This document shows, piece by piece, positions 8,195 to 17,391 of a DNA stretch of 64,000 nucleotides. Numbering within the stretch: position 1 is the stretch's first letter; each line of letters starts with the position of its first letter. A program made the position numbers and the translations under genes. The stretch is taken from contig NZ_JAMTCT010000003.1 in assembly GCF_024171995.1 (NCBI RefSeq), positions 428,346-492,345 of the forward strand, in the 5' to 3' direction. The notes beneath the pieces were generated by a model. It had not been told where the DNA came from. It worked only from the letters and a program-made list of their open reading frames with translations, and did no database searches. The DNA comes from Promicromonospora umidemergens. GTDB taxonomy: Bacteria; Actinomycetota; Actinomycetes; Actinomycetales; Cellulomonadaceae.

Positions 8195-9581
8195 CGAAGG
8201 GCGCAGCGCAGGGTGGGGGCCGAGGGACGAGGCACCCGCCCGAAGCGGAGCACAAGGAAGCCGTCCAGAAGAAACTACGGCTGACCGGAGCGCGCCGGCC
8301 GGGCACGGGACGAGCCGCGACTACGACCTGGAGCGTCTGTACGCCGGGTGGGAGCACCAGGTGCGCTGGTGGGACGCCGCGTTCGGCGTGATCATCGCTC
8401 TGACCGCCGTCGCCCTGGCCCTGGCCGGCACACGGGGCACGCAGCTCGCCGTCGCCTACGCGGCGATGGCCGCGATCGTGGTGGCCTACCTGGTGTGGGG
8501 CGCGCGGGCGGCGCGCACGCGGAACCAGCGGCTGGCCGTGCAGTACCTGGTGGTGGTCGTCGTCGGCACCGGCGTGACCGTGTCCCAGGGTGGGGTGGCG
8601 TCGCTCCTGCTGTTCATCGCGTTCGCGCAGGTGTGGATGCTGCTGGAGTCGATACGGCACGGCGTGGTCGGCTGTGTCGCGCTCACGGTCGCGGTGTCGG
8701 TCGGCATCTCGTCGCAGTACGGCTTCGACGTCGCGGTCATGGGCGAGGTCGTGCCGCAGATGATGGTCACTCTCGTGTTCGCGATCGGGCTCGGGCTCTG
8801 GTTCCACGTGGCGATGCGGCGGGCGGAGGAGCACGTGCGGCTGCTCGGCAAGCTGCACGCGGCGCAGGCCCAGCTGGCACTGACCAGCCACGAGGCCGGC
8901 GTCCTCGCGGAGCGTGAGCGCCTCGCGCGCGAGATCCACGACACGCTCGCCCAGGGGTTCACGAGCGTGGTCATGCAGGCGCAGGCTGCGACCGCGGCCC
9001 TCGACGTCGGAGATCAGGGTGCCGCGCGCGAGCGGCTGCACGTCGTCGAGGACACCGCCCGCGACAACCTCGCCGAGGCCCGCGCCCTGGTAGCGGCGTT
9101 CGCGCCGGTCGCGCTGCAGGACGCCTCGCTCCCTCAGGCGCTGGGTCGGCTCGGGAGCCGGTTCACGGAGGAGACCGGCCTGGCGGTGACCGTCGAGACC
9201 GATCGGGTGGGCGCCCTGTCCCCCACGGTCGAGGTGGTGCTGCTGCGGGCCGCCCAGGAGGCGTTCGCGAACGTCCGGCGGCACGCGCAGGCGCGGTCCG
9301 TCGTCGTGCGGCTGGGGCAGGCCGAGGAAGAGGTGACGCTCACGGTGTCCGACGACGGACGAGGGATCGGCGCGGACGTCGTCGACGGCTTCGGGCTGGC
9401 GGGGATGCGGGAGCGCGTACGGTCGGCGGGCGGCACCCTGGCAGTCGGGCCGGGAGACGGCGGCGGCACCACGTTGTGCGCCCGGGTGCCGGTCGACGGG
9501 CAGGTCGACGGACAGGTCCGTGCGATGTCGGACGCGAGGCCGACGCGGGGGCCGGGACCGGCGACGGGACAAGGGGGGTGA
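8184..9581 (+). CDS. sensor histidine kinase, NarL/DesK-type (HisKA_3)
   Basis: The product is 465 residues from the ATG at 8184, which overlaps the permease end. Four to six transmembrane helices lie around residues 60-200, then a HisKA_3 dimerisation helix with the phospho-acceptor in REIHDTLAQGFTSVV. An HATPase_c domain follows, with an N-box (AQEAFANVRRHAQA) and a G-box (SDDGRGIG ... GFGLAGMRERV). It should phosphorylate the response regulator encoded 4 bases downstream. Kinases fused to ABC exporter operons in this way often sense the exported or cell-envelope-active compound; that role is inferred here. Confidence 0.94.
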   Translation: MTADEGRSAGWGPRDEAPARSGAQGSRPEETTADRSAPAGHGTSRDYDLERLYAGWEHQVRWWDAAFGVIIALTAVALALAGTRGTQLAVAYAAMAAIVVAYLVWGARAARTRNQRLAVQYLVVVVVGTGVTVSQGGVASLLLFIAFAQVWMLLESIRHGVVGCVALTVAVSVGISSQYGFDVAVMGEVVPQMMVTLVFAIGLGLWFHVAMRRAEEHVRLLGKLHAAQAQLALTSHEAGVLAERERLAREIHDTLAQGFTSVVMQAQAATAALDVGDQGAARERLHVVEDTARDNLAEARALVAAFAPVALQDASLPQALGRLGSRFTEETGLAVTVETDRVGALSPTVEVVLLRAAQEAFANVRRHAQARSVVVRLGQAEEEVTLTVSDDGRGIGADVVDGFGLAGMRERVRSAGGTLAVGPGDGGGTTLCARVPVDGQVDGQVRAMSDARPTRGPGPATGQGG

Positions 9582-9585
9582 CGGG

Positions 9586-10197
9586 ATGATCCGGGTGCTG
9601 GTGGTGGACGACCATCCGGTGGTGCGGTCCGGTCTGGTGGGCATGCTCACCGTGGAGGAAGACCTCGAGGTCGTTGGCGAGGCCGCCGACGGGAGCGAGG
9701 CGGTGGCGCTGGCGACGTCGCTGCGGCCCGACGTCGTCCTCATGGACCTGCGCATGCCGGTGCTCGACGGCGTCGCGGCGACCGCAGGGATCGTGGGTAC
9801 CGGGCCGCGTGTCGTCGTGCTGACGACCTACGACACCGACGGCGACATCCTGCGTGCGGTCGAGGCGGGGGCCACCGGGTACCTGCTCAAGGACACGCCC
9901 CGCGCCGAGCTCGTCGCCGGCGTGCGGGCGGCTGCCCGTGGTGAGACGGTGCTGGCGCCGAGCGTGGCGACGCGCCTGGTCAGCTCCGTGCGCACGGCCG
10001 CGGAGCGGCCTTCGGCGCGGGAGGCGGAGGTGCTCACGCTGGTGGCGCTCGGCCGGTCGAACGCCGAGGTCGGGCGCGAGCTGTCCATCACGGAGGCGAC
10101 GGTCAAGACGCACCTCATCCGGGCGTTCGCCAAGCTCGGCGTCGCCGACCGGACGGGCGCGGTGACCGTGGCCAGGGCGCGCGGCTGGATAGCCTGA
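9586..10197 (+). CDS. LuxR/NarL family response regulator
   Basis: The ATG at 9586 follows AAGGGGGGTGACGGG and gives 203 residues. The receiver domain begins [17 protein letters not shown], with the phospho-acceptor Asp in [13 protein letters not shown] and the conserved Lys in GYLLKDTPR. The C-terminal LuxR helix-turn-helix shows [22 protein letters not shown]. It is the partner of the kinase just upstream and probably controls this operon. Confidence 0.96.
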   Translation: MIRVLVVDDHPVVRSGLVGMLTVEEDLEVVGEAADGSEAVALATSLRPDVVLMDLRMPVLDGVAATAGIVGTGPRVVVLTTYDTDGDILRAVEAGATGYLLKDTPRAELVAGVRAAARGETVLAPSVATRLVSSVRTAAERPSAREAEVLTLVALGRSNAEVGRELSITEATVKTHLIRAFAKLGVADRTGAVTVARARGWIA

Positions 10198-10227
10198 GCG
10201 GCTCTCCACCGCACGGCCGCCGAGCGC

Positions 10228-12243
10228 CTAGCGACCGTTGACGGGGTCGGCCTCCTTGTCGCCGCCCGCCTCACCGCCCCCGGCGTCGCCGCCGGTGGGA
10301 TCAGCCGTAGGTTCGACCGGGGTGCTCGGGTCGGCCGTCGGTTCCGTGGTCGGTGGCGTCGGCTCCTGCGTCGGCTCCTGCGTCGGCGTCGGCTCCTGCG
10401 TCGGCGTCGGCTCCTGCGTCGGCGTCGGCTCCTGGGTCGGCGTCGGCTCCTGGGTCACCGTCACGGTCGGGGTCGGCTCCGGGTCGGGTGCCGGGGGTGG
10501 CACGTACACGTCGTCCTCCGTCTCGGTCGGGGTGGACGACGGCGTCGGCTCCTCCGTCGGGTCCTCCGAGGACGGGCTGACGGTCGGCGTGACCACCGGC
10601 GGAGCCTGGTCGTCGAGCAGGTTCGCGATCACCAGGCCCGCACCGCCGAACACGAGCAGCGCGAACACGACGATCGTGGCCACCCTGCCGCGGCCGGTCG
10701 TGAAGGCGTGCCACCACTTCCGCTCCTCCTCGGGCGGCGCCGCCGGGGGCGGGCTGACCGGGGGCGGGCCGACCGGTGCAGTGGTTGCCGCCCCAGGCTC
10801 CGCGCCTGACGCGCCCTCGGCGTCGGCGGCCGCGGCGATCCCGGCGGCTCCGGCGCCGGCTGCGGCCGCGCCCACCGCGCCGACCACCATGGTGCGGTCC
10901 GTGCCCTCGCTGACCTGGCCCAGCGTCATCGTGCCCGAGCCGGCCGCCCCGGTGACCGGGTCGATCACCTCGGTGCCGCCTGCACCCACGCCGAGCTGCA
11001 TGGTCTCGCCGCTGGTGCCCAGCCGGCCCGCGGGACCGCCGAGCAGGATCGTCACGGTCGCCCGCATCGCCTCAGCGGTCGGGAACCGTCGGCCCGGGTC
11101 CTTGGCCATCGCCCGGGAGACGAGCCGGTCCACCGAGGCGGGAACTGCCGCGCGGCGTGCGGAGGCCGCGGGAACTGGCGCGTTCACGTGCGCCCGCAGG
11201 ACGTCCTCCGCCTGCGCACGCTCGAACGGCGCGTGCCCGGTCAGCGTGTAGTAGGTGAGCGCGCCGGCGGCATAGATGTCGCTGCGCGCGTCGAGGGGCT
11301 TGCCGCGTGCCTGCTCCGGCGACATCCCGAGGACCGACCCGGCCACCGTCGCGCCGTCGCCGTCACCGCCCGCGGACCGGGTGAGGCCCAGGTCCAGGAG
11401 CCCGACGACGAACGTGCCGTCCGCCTGCTTGTCGACCATCACGTTGCGCGGCGCGACGTCGCGGTGCACCAGGCCCGCCGCGTGCACGGCGGCGAGCGAC
11501 TCCAGCAGGCCGTCGAGGATCGCGAGCGCGTCGCGCCAGGACAGGCCGTCGTCCCCCGCGAAGTCGGAGAGGGACACGCCCGCCATCCGGTTCATGACCG
11601 TCCAGGGCACGTTCGCGCCAGCGACGTCCTCCTCGCCGGAGTCCAGGACCTTCACGACGCCGGGGTGGTTCACCAGCGCCGACGCCTCGACCTCGCGCTG
11701 CAGGGAGTCGCGGGCGTTCTGATCGTCGACCAGGTGGGGGTGCAGCACCTTCACCACGAGCGGCTGGTCGAGGTCGACCTCCGGCTCCTCGGGTTCGGCC
11801 GGCTCTGCGATCTCGGCCGTCGCGTCGGGATCGGTCGTCGCGTCGGGATCGGTCGAGTCCGCCTCGGCCGCTCCGGCGTCGTCGTCGGACTCGGCGTCCG
11901 GACCGGCATCGGACTTGGACCCGGACTCGGACTCGGAGGCGGTCTCGGCGTCACCGGTCTGGTCGTCGTCGGGCGCCGCGCCCGGCTCGGCAGCGCTGGC
12001 GTCGGCCTCGCTGGCGTCCGCAGCGTCGTCGTCCGCCGCGTCGGTGCTCGCTCCGGCGTCGTCCGGGTCGCCGTCCTCGCCAGTCGTGGGCTCCGGCTCG
12101 GGCGGTGCCGCTACCCGTTGCGCCTCGTAGACCGTGAAGGTTGCCCCAGTGCCCAGGACGTCGACCAGCTCGTACTTTCCGCCGAGGACGACGTGGACGG
12201 GAAGGTCCGCGGCGTTGTTCTCGTCCGTGGTCTCTCCGTTCAC
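10228..12243 (-). CDS. Ser/Thr protein kinase, membrane-anchored, with acidic N-lobe insertion
   Basis: The 671-residue protein starts a kinase domain at about residue 20 (YELVDVLGTGATFTVYEAQRV). The fold is then interrupted by roughly 115 residues of Asp/Ala/Glu/Ser-rich sequence (about 46-160) before the ATP-binding Lys165 in PLVVKVLHPH. Further on are Glu184, the catalytic loop HRDVAPRN (residues 260-267; Ala replaces the usual Lys), DLG at 284-286 and SPE at 308-310. A transmembrane helix (TIVVFALLVFGGAGLVIANL) lies near residue 530. The outer part is a Pro/Thr/Glu stalk with QEPTPT repeats. No PASTA domains are seen. It faces the add gene divergently. Confidence 0.9.
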   Translation of the reverse strand: MNGETTDENNAADLPVHVVLGGKYELVDVLGTGATFTVYEAQRVAAPPEPEPTTGEDGDPDDAGASTDAADDDAADASEADASAAEPGAAPDDDQTGDAETASESESGSKSDAGPDAESDDDAGAAEADSTDPDATTDPDATAEIAEPAEPEEPEVDLDQPLVVKVLHPHLVDDQNARDSLQREVEASALVNHPGVVKVLDSGEEDVAGANVPWTVMNRMAGVSLSDFAGDDGLSWRDALAILDGLLESLAAVHAAGLVHRDVAPRNVMVDKQADGTFVVGLLDLGLTRSAGGDGDGATVAGSVLGMSPEQARGKPLDARSDIYAAGALTYYTLTGHAPFERAQAEDVLRAHVNAPVPAASARRAAVPASVDRLVSRAMAKDPGRRFPTAEAMRATVTILLGGPAGRLGTSGETMQLGVGAGGTEVIDPVTGAAGSGTMTLGQVSEGTDRTMVVGAVGAAAAGAGAAGIAAAADAEGASGAEPGAATTAPVGPPPVSPPPAAPPEEERKWWHAFTTGRGRVATIVVFALLVFGGAGLVIANLLDDQAPPVVTPTVSPSSEDPTEEPTPSSTPTETEDDVYVPPPAPDPEPTPTVTVTQEPTPTQEPTPTQEPTPTQEPTPTQEPTQEPTPPTTEPTADPSTPVEPTADPTGGDAGGGEAGGDKEADPVNGR
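10361..10456 (-). repeat. in-frame 18-bp tandem repeat (QEPTPT stalk of the kinase)
   Basis: Units of ggctcctgcgtcggcgtc repeat about five times with few changes and encode QEPTPT on the minus strand. The array codes for the extracellular Pro/Thr stalk and may vary in length between strains by slippage. Confidence 0.85.
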
Positions 12244-12428
12244 TGGTTCACCGGGGTCCGTGGTTGCGCTTCGAGCAAAGCAGTCATTTCGGCTATCTGG
12301 GGCATGTTCTTTTCAGGATACTGAGGGGACCGCCAGCGCACCAAAGATGGGCCTGCCGGATGTGTGAGTAGTGCGAAGTATCACGAGCCGCGGCTGCCGC
12401 GGGACCACTGCTTTGCCAGACTACGCAG

Positions 12429-13502
12429 ATGCGCGACCTCGCACTCCTGCCCAAGGCGCACCTCCACCTCCACTTCACCGGATCCATGCGGGTGCCTACC
12501 CTCGTCGACATGGCAGCCGCGCACGGCGTGCGACTGCCCGAGGCCCTCATCGACGACGACCCGTTGCGTCTGCCCGCCACAGAGCGTGGCTGGTTCCGCT
12601 TCCAGCGCCTGTACGACGCCGCTCGGGCGTGCGTGCGGTCGGAGGCGGACATGCGCCGTCTGGTCGACGAGGCCGCGGCCGACGACGCCGCCGAGGGCTC
12701 CGGCCGGCTCGAGATCCAGGTGGACCCGACCTCCTACGCACCGTTCGTCGGCGGTATCACCCCGGCCGTCGAGATCGTCATCGACGCCGCCAAGGCCGCG
12801 AGCGCCGCGCACGGGATCGAGGTGGGCGTGATCATCGCGGCGTCGCGCATGAAGCATCCGCTCGACGCGCGCACGCTCGCCCGGCTGGCCGCCCGGTACG
12901 CGGGCGAGGGGGTCGGTGAGGTCGTGGGCTTCGGGCTGTCGAACGACGAGCGCCGCGGGGACACGTCCCAGTTCGGGCACGCCTTCGACATCGCGCGGCG
13001 GGCCGGCCTCGCGGCGGTGCCGCACGGCGGTGAGCTGCTCGGGCCCGACCACATCAGCGAGGTCATGCGTGAGCTCGTGCCCGACCGGATCGGGCACGGG
13101 GTGCGCGCCGCAGAGGACGAGCGCGTCCTCGCGGGCATCGTGGAGCGTGGTGTCGCGCTCGAGGTGAACCCTGGCTCGAACATCGGTCTTGGCGTCTACA
13201 GCGAGGCGAGCGAGGTGCCGCTGCGCACCCTGGTCGACGCGGGTGCTCTCGTGGCGCTCGGGGCCGACGACCCTCTCCTGTTCGGCTCGCGGCTCGTGGA
13301 CCAGTACGAGATCGCACGGAGCGCGCACGGCTTCAGTGATGCGGAGCTCGCCGGGCTGGCGGCGTCGTCGATCCGGGCGAGCCGGGCGTCGTCGGGCACC
13401 AAGGCACGCCTCCTGGCCGGCGTCGACGCGTGGCTGCTCACGCCCGGTCCCGCGGATCCCGCCGATCCCCTCCCCGCGGGCGGCACTGTCACGATCAGGT
13501 GA
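12429..13502 (+). CDS. adenosine deaminase family protein
   Basis: The 357-residue product has the amidohydrolase metal motif KAHLHLHFTGS at residues 10-19, VPHGGELLGPDHI where the canonical family has HAGE, and RIGHGVRAAED. It also has VNPGSNIGLGVY and the terminal metal-site region LGADDPLLF (usual form NTDDP). The small departures in the HAGE and DDP boxes leave it open whether adenosine, adenine or another purine is the substrate. It lies close to the murB and ribosomal-block genes, as add genes do in other actinobacteria. Divergent from the kinase gene, with a 185-base spacer. Confidence 0.9.
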   Translation: MRDLALLPKAHLHLHFTGSMRVPTLVDMAAAHGVRLPEALIDDDPLRLPATERGWFRFQRLYDAARACVRSEADMRRLVDEAAADDAAEGSGRLEIQVDPTSYAPFVGGITPAVEIVIDAAKAASAAHGIEVGVIIAASRMKHPLDARTLARLAARYAGEGVGEVVGFGLSNDERRGDTSQFGHAFDIARRAGLAAVPHGGELLGPDHISEVMRELVPDRIGHGVRAAEDERVLAGIVERGVALEVNPGSNIGLGVYSEASEVPLRTLVDAGALVALGADDPLLFGSRLVDQYEIARSAHGFSDAELAGLAASSIRASRASSGTKARLLAGVDAWLLTPGPADPADPLPAGGTVTIR

Positions 13503-13631
13503 CGATCAACTGACCCAACCATCCTGGACACCCGCGCGTCAGTTAGACATACAGGACACTCGCGAGGGGACGACGTCGTCTCGCGTGCGCGGTGCCGCAC
13601 CACCCCGAGGTGCGGCCGAGGAGGAGTCACG

Positions 13632-14669
13632 ATGCGGGCAATACACGGCAGGTCGGCCCATCGTCCGGGCAAGGTCGTCGGCAAGCGGATCGTCGGGACG
13701 CTGGGCGCGGTCGCGCTGACGGCGAGCCTGCTGTCCGCCTGCGGCGGCGAACAGGAGCCCCAGGGAAGTGCGGCGACCACCAGCTCGCCCGCTCCCGAGG
13801 AGAGCCCCGCCGGCCCGACGCCGAGCACCGAGGAGCCGGCGTCCGAGGAGCCGGGGGCGAACGAGCCGTCGGCCGAGGGCAGCGCCGACGCCGGTGCGGA
13901 GGACAACGCCGACGACAGCACGCCGGCACCCGACGAGGACGACGAAGAGACCGGCGACGACGGCAAGAAGAACGACGGCAAGAAGAACGACGACGAGCAG
14001 GCCGACGGGAACCCGGAGGGCAAGGACGGCGGCAAGGACACGAAGGCCGGCGAGGAGCCGGAGGAGCCGGACCACATCGAGTACGGCGAGGTCAGCGACC
14101 GTGTGGGCGACCTGCAGCAGCGGCTGAAGGACCTCGGTTACTTCGTCACGTCGGTCGACGACGCCTACGGCGGCGAGACGCAGCAGGCGGTCTTCGCGCT
14201 GCAGAAGGCCGGCGGGCTGTCCCGCGACGGCGTGGTGGGCGACGCGACGCAGCAGGCGGCGGACGACGGTCTGGTACCGCAGGCGCAGACGTCGTCGGGC
14301 AAGGTGCTCGAGATCGACATCGACCGGCAGCTCGTGCTGGCGGTCGAGAACGGCTCTGTCGTGAAGGTCATCAACGCGTCGTCCGGCAACGGGGAGACGT
14401 ACGACGCGAAGGGCGCCACGTACACGGCGTACACGCCGCGCGGGTCGTTCGCGATGTACCGGGAGGTGAACGGGATGCACTCGTCGTCGCTCGAGCTGGG
14501 CGACATGTGGCGGCCCAAGTTCTTCACGGGCGGCATCGCGGTGCACGGCTCCGCGTCGGTCCCCGCGTTCCCGGCGTCGCACGGGTGCGTGCGCGTGTCG
14601 AACAGCGCGATGGACTGGATCTGGGACACCTGGGGCGCGCCGTCGGGCACTCCGGTCGTCGTCTACTAG
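13632..14669 (+). CDS. L,D-transpeptidase lipoprotein with peptidoglycan-binding domain
   Basis: The ATG at 13632 follows GAGGAGGAG. The 345-residue product has a basic N-terminus and a lipobox LLSACGG (Cys near residue 37). A long acidic, low-complexity linker of about 100 residues rich in Glu, Pro and Asp follows, then a PG_binding_1 domain (DRVGDLQQRLKDLGYFVTSV). It ends in a YkuD domain with the catalytic motif HGSASVPAFPASHGCVRVS. It should form 3-3 cross-links in peptidoglycan or attach proteins to it, at the outer face of the membrane. The long linker suits reach through the thick wall. Confidence 0.93.
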   Translation: MRAIHGRSAHRPGKVVGKRIVGTLGAVALTASLLSACGGEQEPQGSAATTSSPAPEESPAGPTPSTEEPASEEPGANEPSAEGSADAGAEDNADDSTPAPDEDDEETGDDGKKNDGKKNDDEQADGNPEGKDGGKDTKAGEEPEEPDHIEYGEVSDRVGDLQQRLKDLGYFVTSVDDAYGGETQQAVFALQKAGGLSRDGVVGDATQQAADDGLVPQAQTSSGKVLEIDIDRQLVLAVENGSVVKVINASSGNGETYDAKGATYTAYTPRGSFAMYREVNGMHSSSLELGDMWRPKFFTGGIAVHGSASVPAFPASHGCVRVSNSAMDWIWDTWGAPSGTPVVVY

Positions 14670-14701
14670 CTCGTCTGCCCGGTCGCCTGCCAGGTCGTCT
14701 G

Positions 14702-15895
14702 CTAGAGGGAGACGCCCACCAGGACGGTCTCCGGGACCAGGGTCACGCCGAACCGGTCACGGACGCCGTCGCGCACTGCCCGGGCCAGGGCGATCACGTC
14801 TTCGGCCCGGGCACCTCCGCGGTTGGTCATCGCGAGCGTGTGCTTGGTCGACAGGCGCGCCGGGCTGCGCTCCCCCGCGAGTCCGAAGCCTTTGGCGAAG
14901 CCCGCGTGCTCGATGAGCCATGCGGCGCTCGTCTTGACGAGCGTCGGGTCGATGGCGCCGAGGCTCGGACCGGTGGTCGTCTGCGGGGTCGAGGAGCGGA
15001 CCGGGTATCGGGGAGCGTCCTCCGGCAGGTGCGCCAGGTGCTCGACGGGGATCACGGGGTTGGTGAAGAAGGACCCCGAGTTCCAGCGGTCGTGGTCCGG
15101 CTCGGCGCCGAAGGGCGGACGGTCGAGCAGCATGCCTTTGCCACCGCGCAGCCCCAGCACGGTCTCGCGGACGTCCTTCATCGGGGCACGCTGACCCACC
15201 TCGACGCCCAGGCGCCGCGCCAGCTCTCCGTACCCGATGGGCGCCGACAGGGTGCCGAGCCGGAACTGGAACTGCACGTTCAGCACCACGTAGCGCGGCG
15301 ACGGGTACCACGGGGCCAGCGGGTCACCCTCGCGGCCCTCGCTGTGCATCGAACGCTTGAGCAGCGACGTGCGGTACCCGAAGTCCAGCTGACCGACGGA
15401 GAAGGTGCGCACCCGCCGCTCCGCCCGGTCCCACGTGCGGACGAGCGAGACCACGCCGGAGAGCTCCTGGCCGTAGGCACCGATGTTCTGCACCGGGGCG
15501 GCGCCAACGGTGCCAGGGATGCCGGACAGCGACTCGACCCCGACCCAGCCGTCGGAGACCGCGCGCTCCACGAGCTCGTCCCAGCCCTGTCCGGCCGGGG
15601 CGCTCACCACGGCGCCGCCGCAGGAGTCGTCCGACTCGACGGTGATCCCGTTACGGTTGTCACGCACGACGACACCGTCGAAACCCTTGTCAGCCACCAG
15701 CAGGTTCGAGCCGCCACCCACGACCAGCAGGGGCACGCCGTCGTCGTCGGCGGTGCTCACCGCCTCGATCAGTGCAGCCTCTTCCTCGGCCTCGACGAAC
15801 GAGGCTGCCGGGCCACCCACGCGGAGTGTGGTGAGGTCGGCGAGGCTGGGGGCCACCGCTTGCGCCTTGACGGTGTCTGCCGGGTATGGGCTCAC
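14702..15895 (-). CDS. murB: UDP-N-acetylmuramate dehydrogenase (MurB)
   Basis: The 397-residue flavoprotein reduces UDP-GlcNAc-enolpyruvate to UDP-MurNAc in peptidoglycan precursor synthesis. FAD-binding motifs TLRVGGPA and VVGGGSNLLVAD are near the N-terminus. GAAPVQNIGAYGQE and the active-site region SGSFFTNPVI follow, and AAWLIEHAGFAKGF closes the C-terminal domain. The length fits the long actinobacterial form. It faces the L,D-transpeptidase gene convergently, with 32 bases between the stops. The 158 bases upstream show no gene. Confidence 0.97.
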   Translation of the reverse strand: MSPYPADTVKAQAVAPSLADLTTLRVGGPAASFVEAEEEAALIEAVSTADDDGVPLLVVGGGSNLLVADKGFDGVVVRDNRNGITVESDDSCGGAVVSAPAGQGWDELVERAVSDGWVGVESLSGIPGTVGAAPVQNIGAYGQELSGVVSLVRTWDRAERRVRTFSVGQLDFGYRTSLLKRSMHSEGREGDPLAPWYPSPRYVVLNVQFQFRLGTLSAPIGYGELARRLGVEVGQRAPMKDVRETVLGLRGGKGMLLDRPPFGAEPDHDRWNSGSFFTNPVIPVEHLAHLPEDAPRYPVRSSTPQTTTGPSLGAIDPTLVKTSAAWLIEHAGFAKGFGLAGERSPARLSTKHTLAMTNRGGARAEDVIALARAVRDGVRDRFGVTLVPETVLVGVSL

Positions 15896-16053
15896 CGTGC
15901 AAGCCTATCTACCCGTCGCGTTGGTTTTGTGCACATCTTCGACATGCCGTGGGTGAGGTCTGCCAATTCTGGAACCTTTTGTCGCCCACGAACGTGTGCA
16001 CTGCTCGGCGTCGCAGCCCGGTCGCTAGGGCCCGCGCTCTTCGCCGCCCTGCA

Positions 16054-17298
16054 CTACCTCTTCACACCGGCGGCGGTCGGGAGCGGTCGGACGGAGCGAG
16101 CCACGAGCAGTCCCAGAACCATCGGCACCAGCAGCACCAGCACCGCCAGGCGGTAGCCCGTCGCGTGGGCGACGAACCCGATCAGCGGCGGGCCCACGAA
16201 GAACGCCGTGTACGCGATGGTCGACACCGCGGCGACCCGCATCGCGGCCCGCCGGGGCTCGTCCGACGCCGCGCTCATCCCCATCGGGAAGCCCATCGCC
16301 GCGCCCAGGCCCCACAGGCCGACCCCGACCAGGGCCACCCACAGGACCGGGACCAGCGAGAACGTCAGCACCCCGACGAAGGCCAGCAGAGCGGACAGGA
16401 CGAGCACCGGAACCCGCCCGAAGCGGTCGATGGCTCGCGTCCCGGCGAGCCGGGCCGTCGTCATGGCGGTGAGGAAGATGGCCAGACCCACGGCACCCAT
16501 CCCGTCGGACGTGCCGAACCCGTCCACGACGGCAAGGCTGACCCAGTCGTTGGCCACGCCCTCCGTGAGAGCCGCGGCGAGCACGACCAGCCCGATCGCG
16601 AGCGTGCGCGGCTCGCGCCAGGCGGCGACCAGCCCCGCGACGCCCGACGTCGGCGGCGTCACCGCTCCCGGATCGGCGCCTTCCGCACTGCCCGCCTCGC
16701 CGACGGGCACACCGTGGGGCACGGCAGCGACGTCGACGCTCGGCGAGAAGTAGCGGACGGCGATCAGCACCGACAGGAGGGCCACCACCCCGGCCGCCAC
16801 GATGTGCCAGACGACCGGCACACCCACGGTGGCCACCAGAGCCCCGATGCCCGCGCCGATCACCGTGCCGAACGAGAACCCCGCGTGGAACACCGGCATG
16901 ACCGCGCGGCCGAGCCGCTGCTCGACGGCGGCGCCCTCGAGGTTCATCGCGGCATCCCAGACACCGGCTCCCACGCCGAACAGGATCAGGCCGAGCCGCA
17001 CCGCGAGGTGCTCGTCCGTCACGACGCCGTACCCGGCCACGGCAAGTCCCGCCACCAGGACGCTCGCGAAGGTGACTACCGTGCGAGCGGTACCGAACCG
17101 CTCGGCGACCAGGCCGGAGAGCGGGATCGCGGCGACCGAGCCGATAGACCCGGTGAGCAGCAGCAGACCCATCGCCTGCTCGGAGAAGGAAAGGCCGTCA
17201 CGGACCGCCGGGAGACGCGACGCCCAGCTCGCGAAAGCGAACCCACTGGCAGCAAAGACGACGAAGACCGCGCGGGCGGCGGCGTGTGCAGTAGGCAC
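16054..17298 (-). CDS. MFS transporter
   Basis: The GTG at 17298 has an AAGGAG SD. The 414-residue protein has about 12 hydrophobic helices. The loop GLVAERFGTARTVVT after helix 2 resembles MFS motif A, and a second copy (AIDRFGRVPVLV) appears in the C-terminal half. A hydrophilic central loop lies around residues 190-215. It resembles YbjJ/FsrB-type exporters of unknown substrate. Its promoter region (17299-17391) is now shared with the 3' end of a tnpB element on the same strand. Confidence 0.9.
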   Translation of the reverse strand: MPTAHAAARAVFVVFAASGFAFASWASRLPAVRDGLSFSEQAMGLLLLTGSIGSVAAIPLSGLVAERFGTARTVVTFASVLVAGLAVAGYGVVTDEHLAVRLGLILFGVGAGVWDAAMNLEGAAVEQRLGRAVMPVFHAGFSFGTVIGAGIGALVATVGVPVVWHIVAAGVVALLSVLIAVRYFSPSVDVAAVPHGVPVGEAGSAEGADPGAVTPPTSGVAGLVAAWREPRTLAIGLVVLAAALTEGVANDWVSLAVVDGFGTSDGMGAVGLAIFLTAMTTARLAGTRAIDRFGRVPVLVLSALLAFVGVLTFSLVPVLWVALVGVGLWGLGAAMGFPMGMSAASDEPRRAAMRVAAVSTIAYTAFFVGPPLIGFVAHATGYRLAVLVLLVPMVLGLLVARSVRPLPTAAGVKR

Positions 17299-17338
17299 GG
17301 AACTCCTTGGTGCGATTGAATCTCCCGACCGTAACAGC

Positions 17339-17383
17339 GTGCCTGTGAACGGTGGTGTTCACGGGCACCGCCCTTCTCGGGCG
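17339..17383 (-). ncRNA. tandem hairpins past tnpB: candidate omega-RNA 3' part / transposon right end
   Basis: Two stem-loops lie 9 to 53 bases beyond the tnpB stop. The first (17369-17383) is CGCCC-TTCTC-GGGCG. The second (17339-17368) pairs GTGCCTGTGAAC with GTTCACGGGCAC around a 6-base loop. IS200/IS605-type elements end in hairpins, and the guide RNA of TnpB is read from the tnpB 3' end through this region. No U-tract follows, so a simple terminator is less likely. The exact element end and guide sequence cannot be set without an empty-site comparison. Confidence 0.5.
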
Positions 17384-17391
17384 TCCTCCAG

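Noticed and set aside
10361..10456. Regular repeat array considered as CRISPR
   Set aside because: Units are 18 bp without spacers and encode the QEPTPT stalk of a kinase in frame.
13592..16156. 854-residue plus-strand open frame over the transpeptidase and murB
   Set aside because: It is out of frame with one and antisense to the other, both of which have clear motifs.
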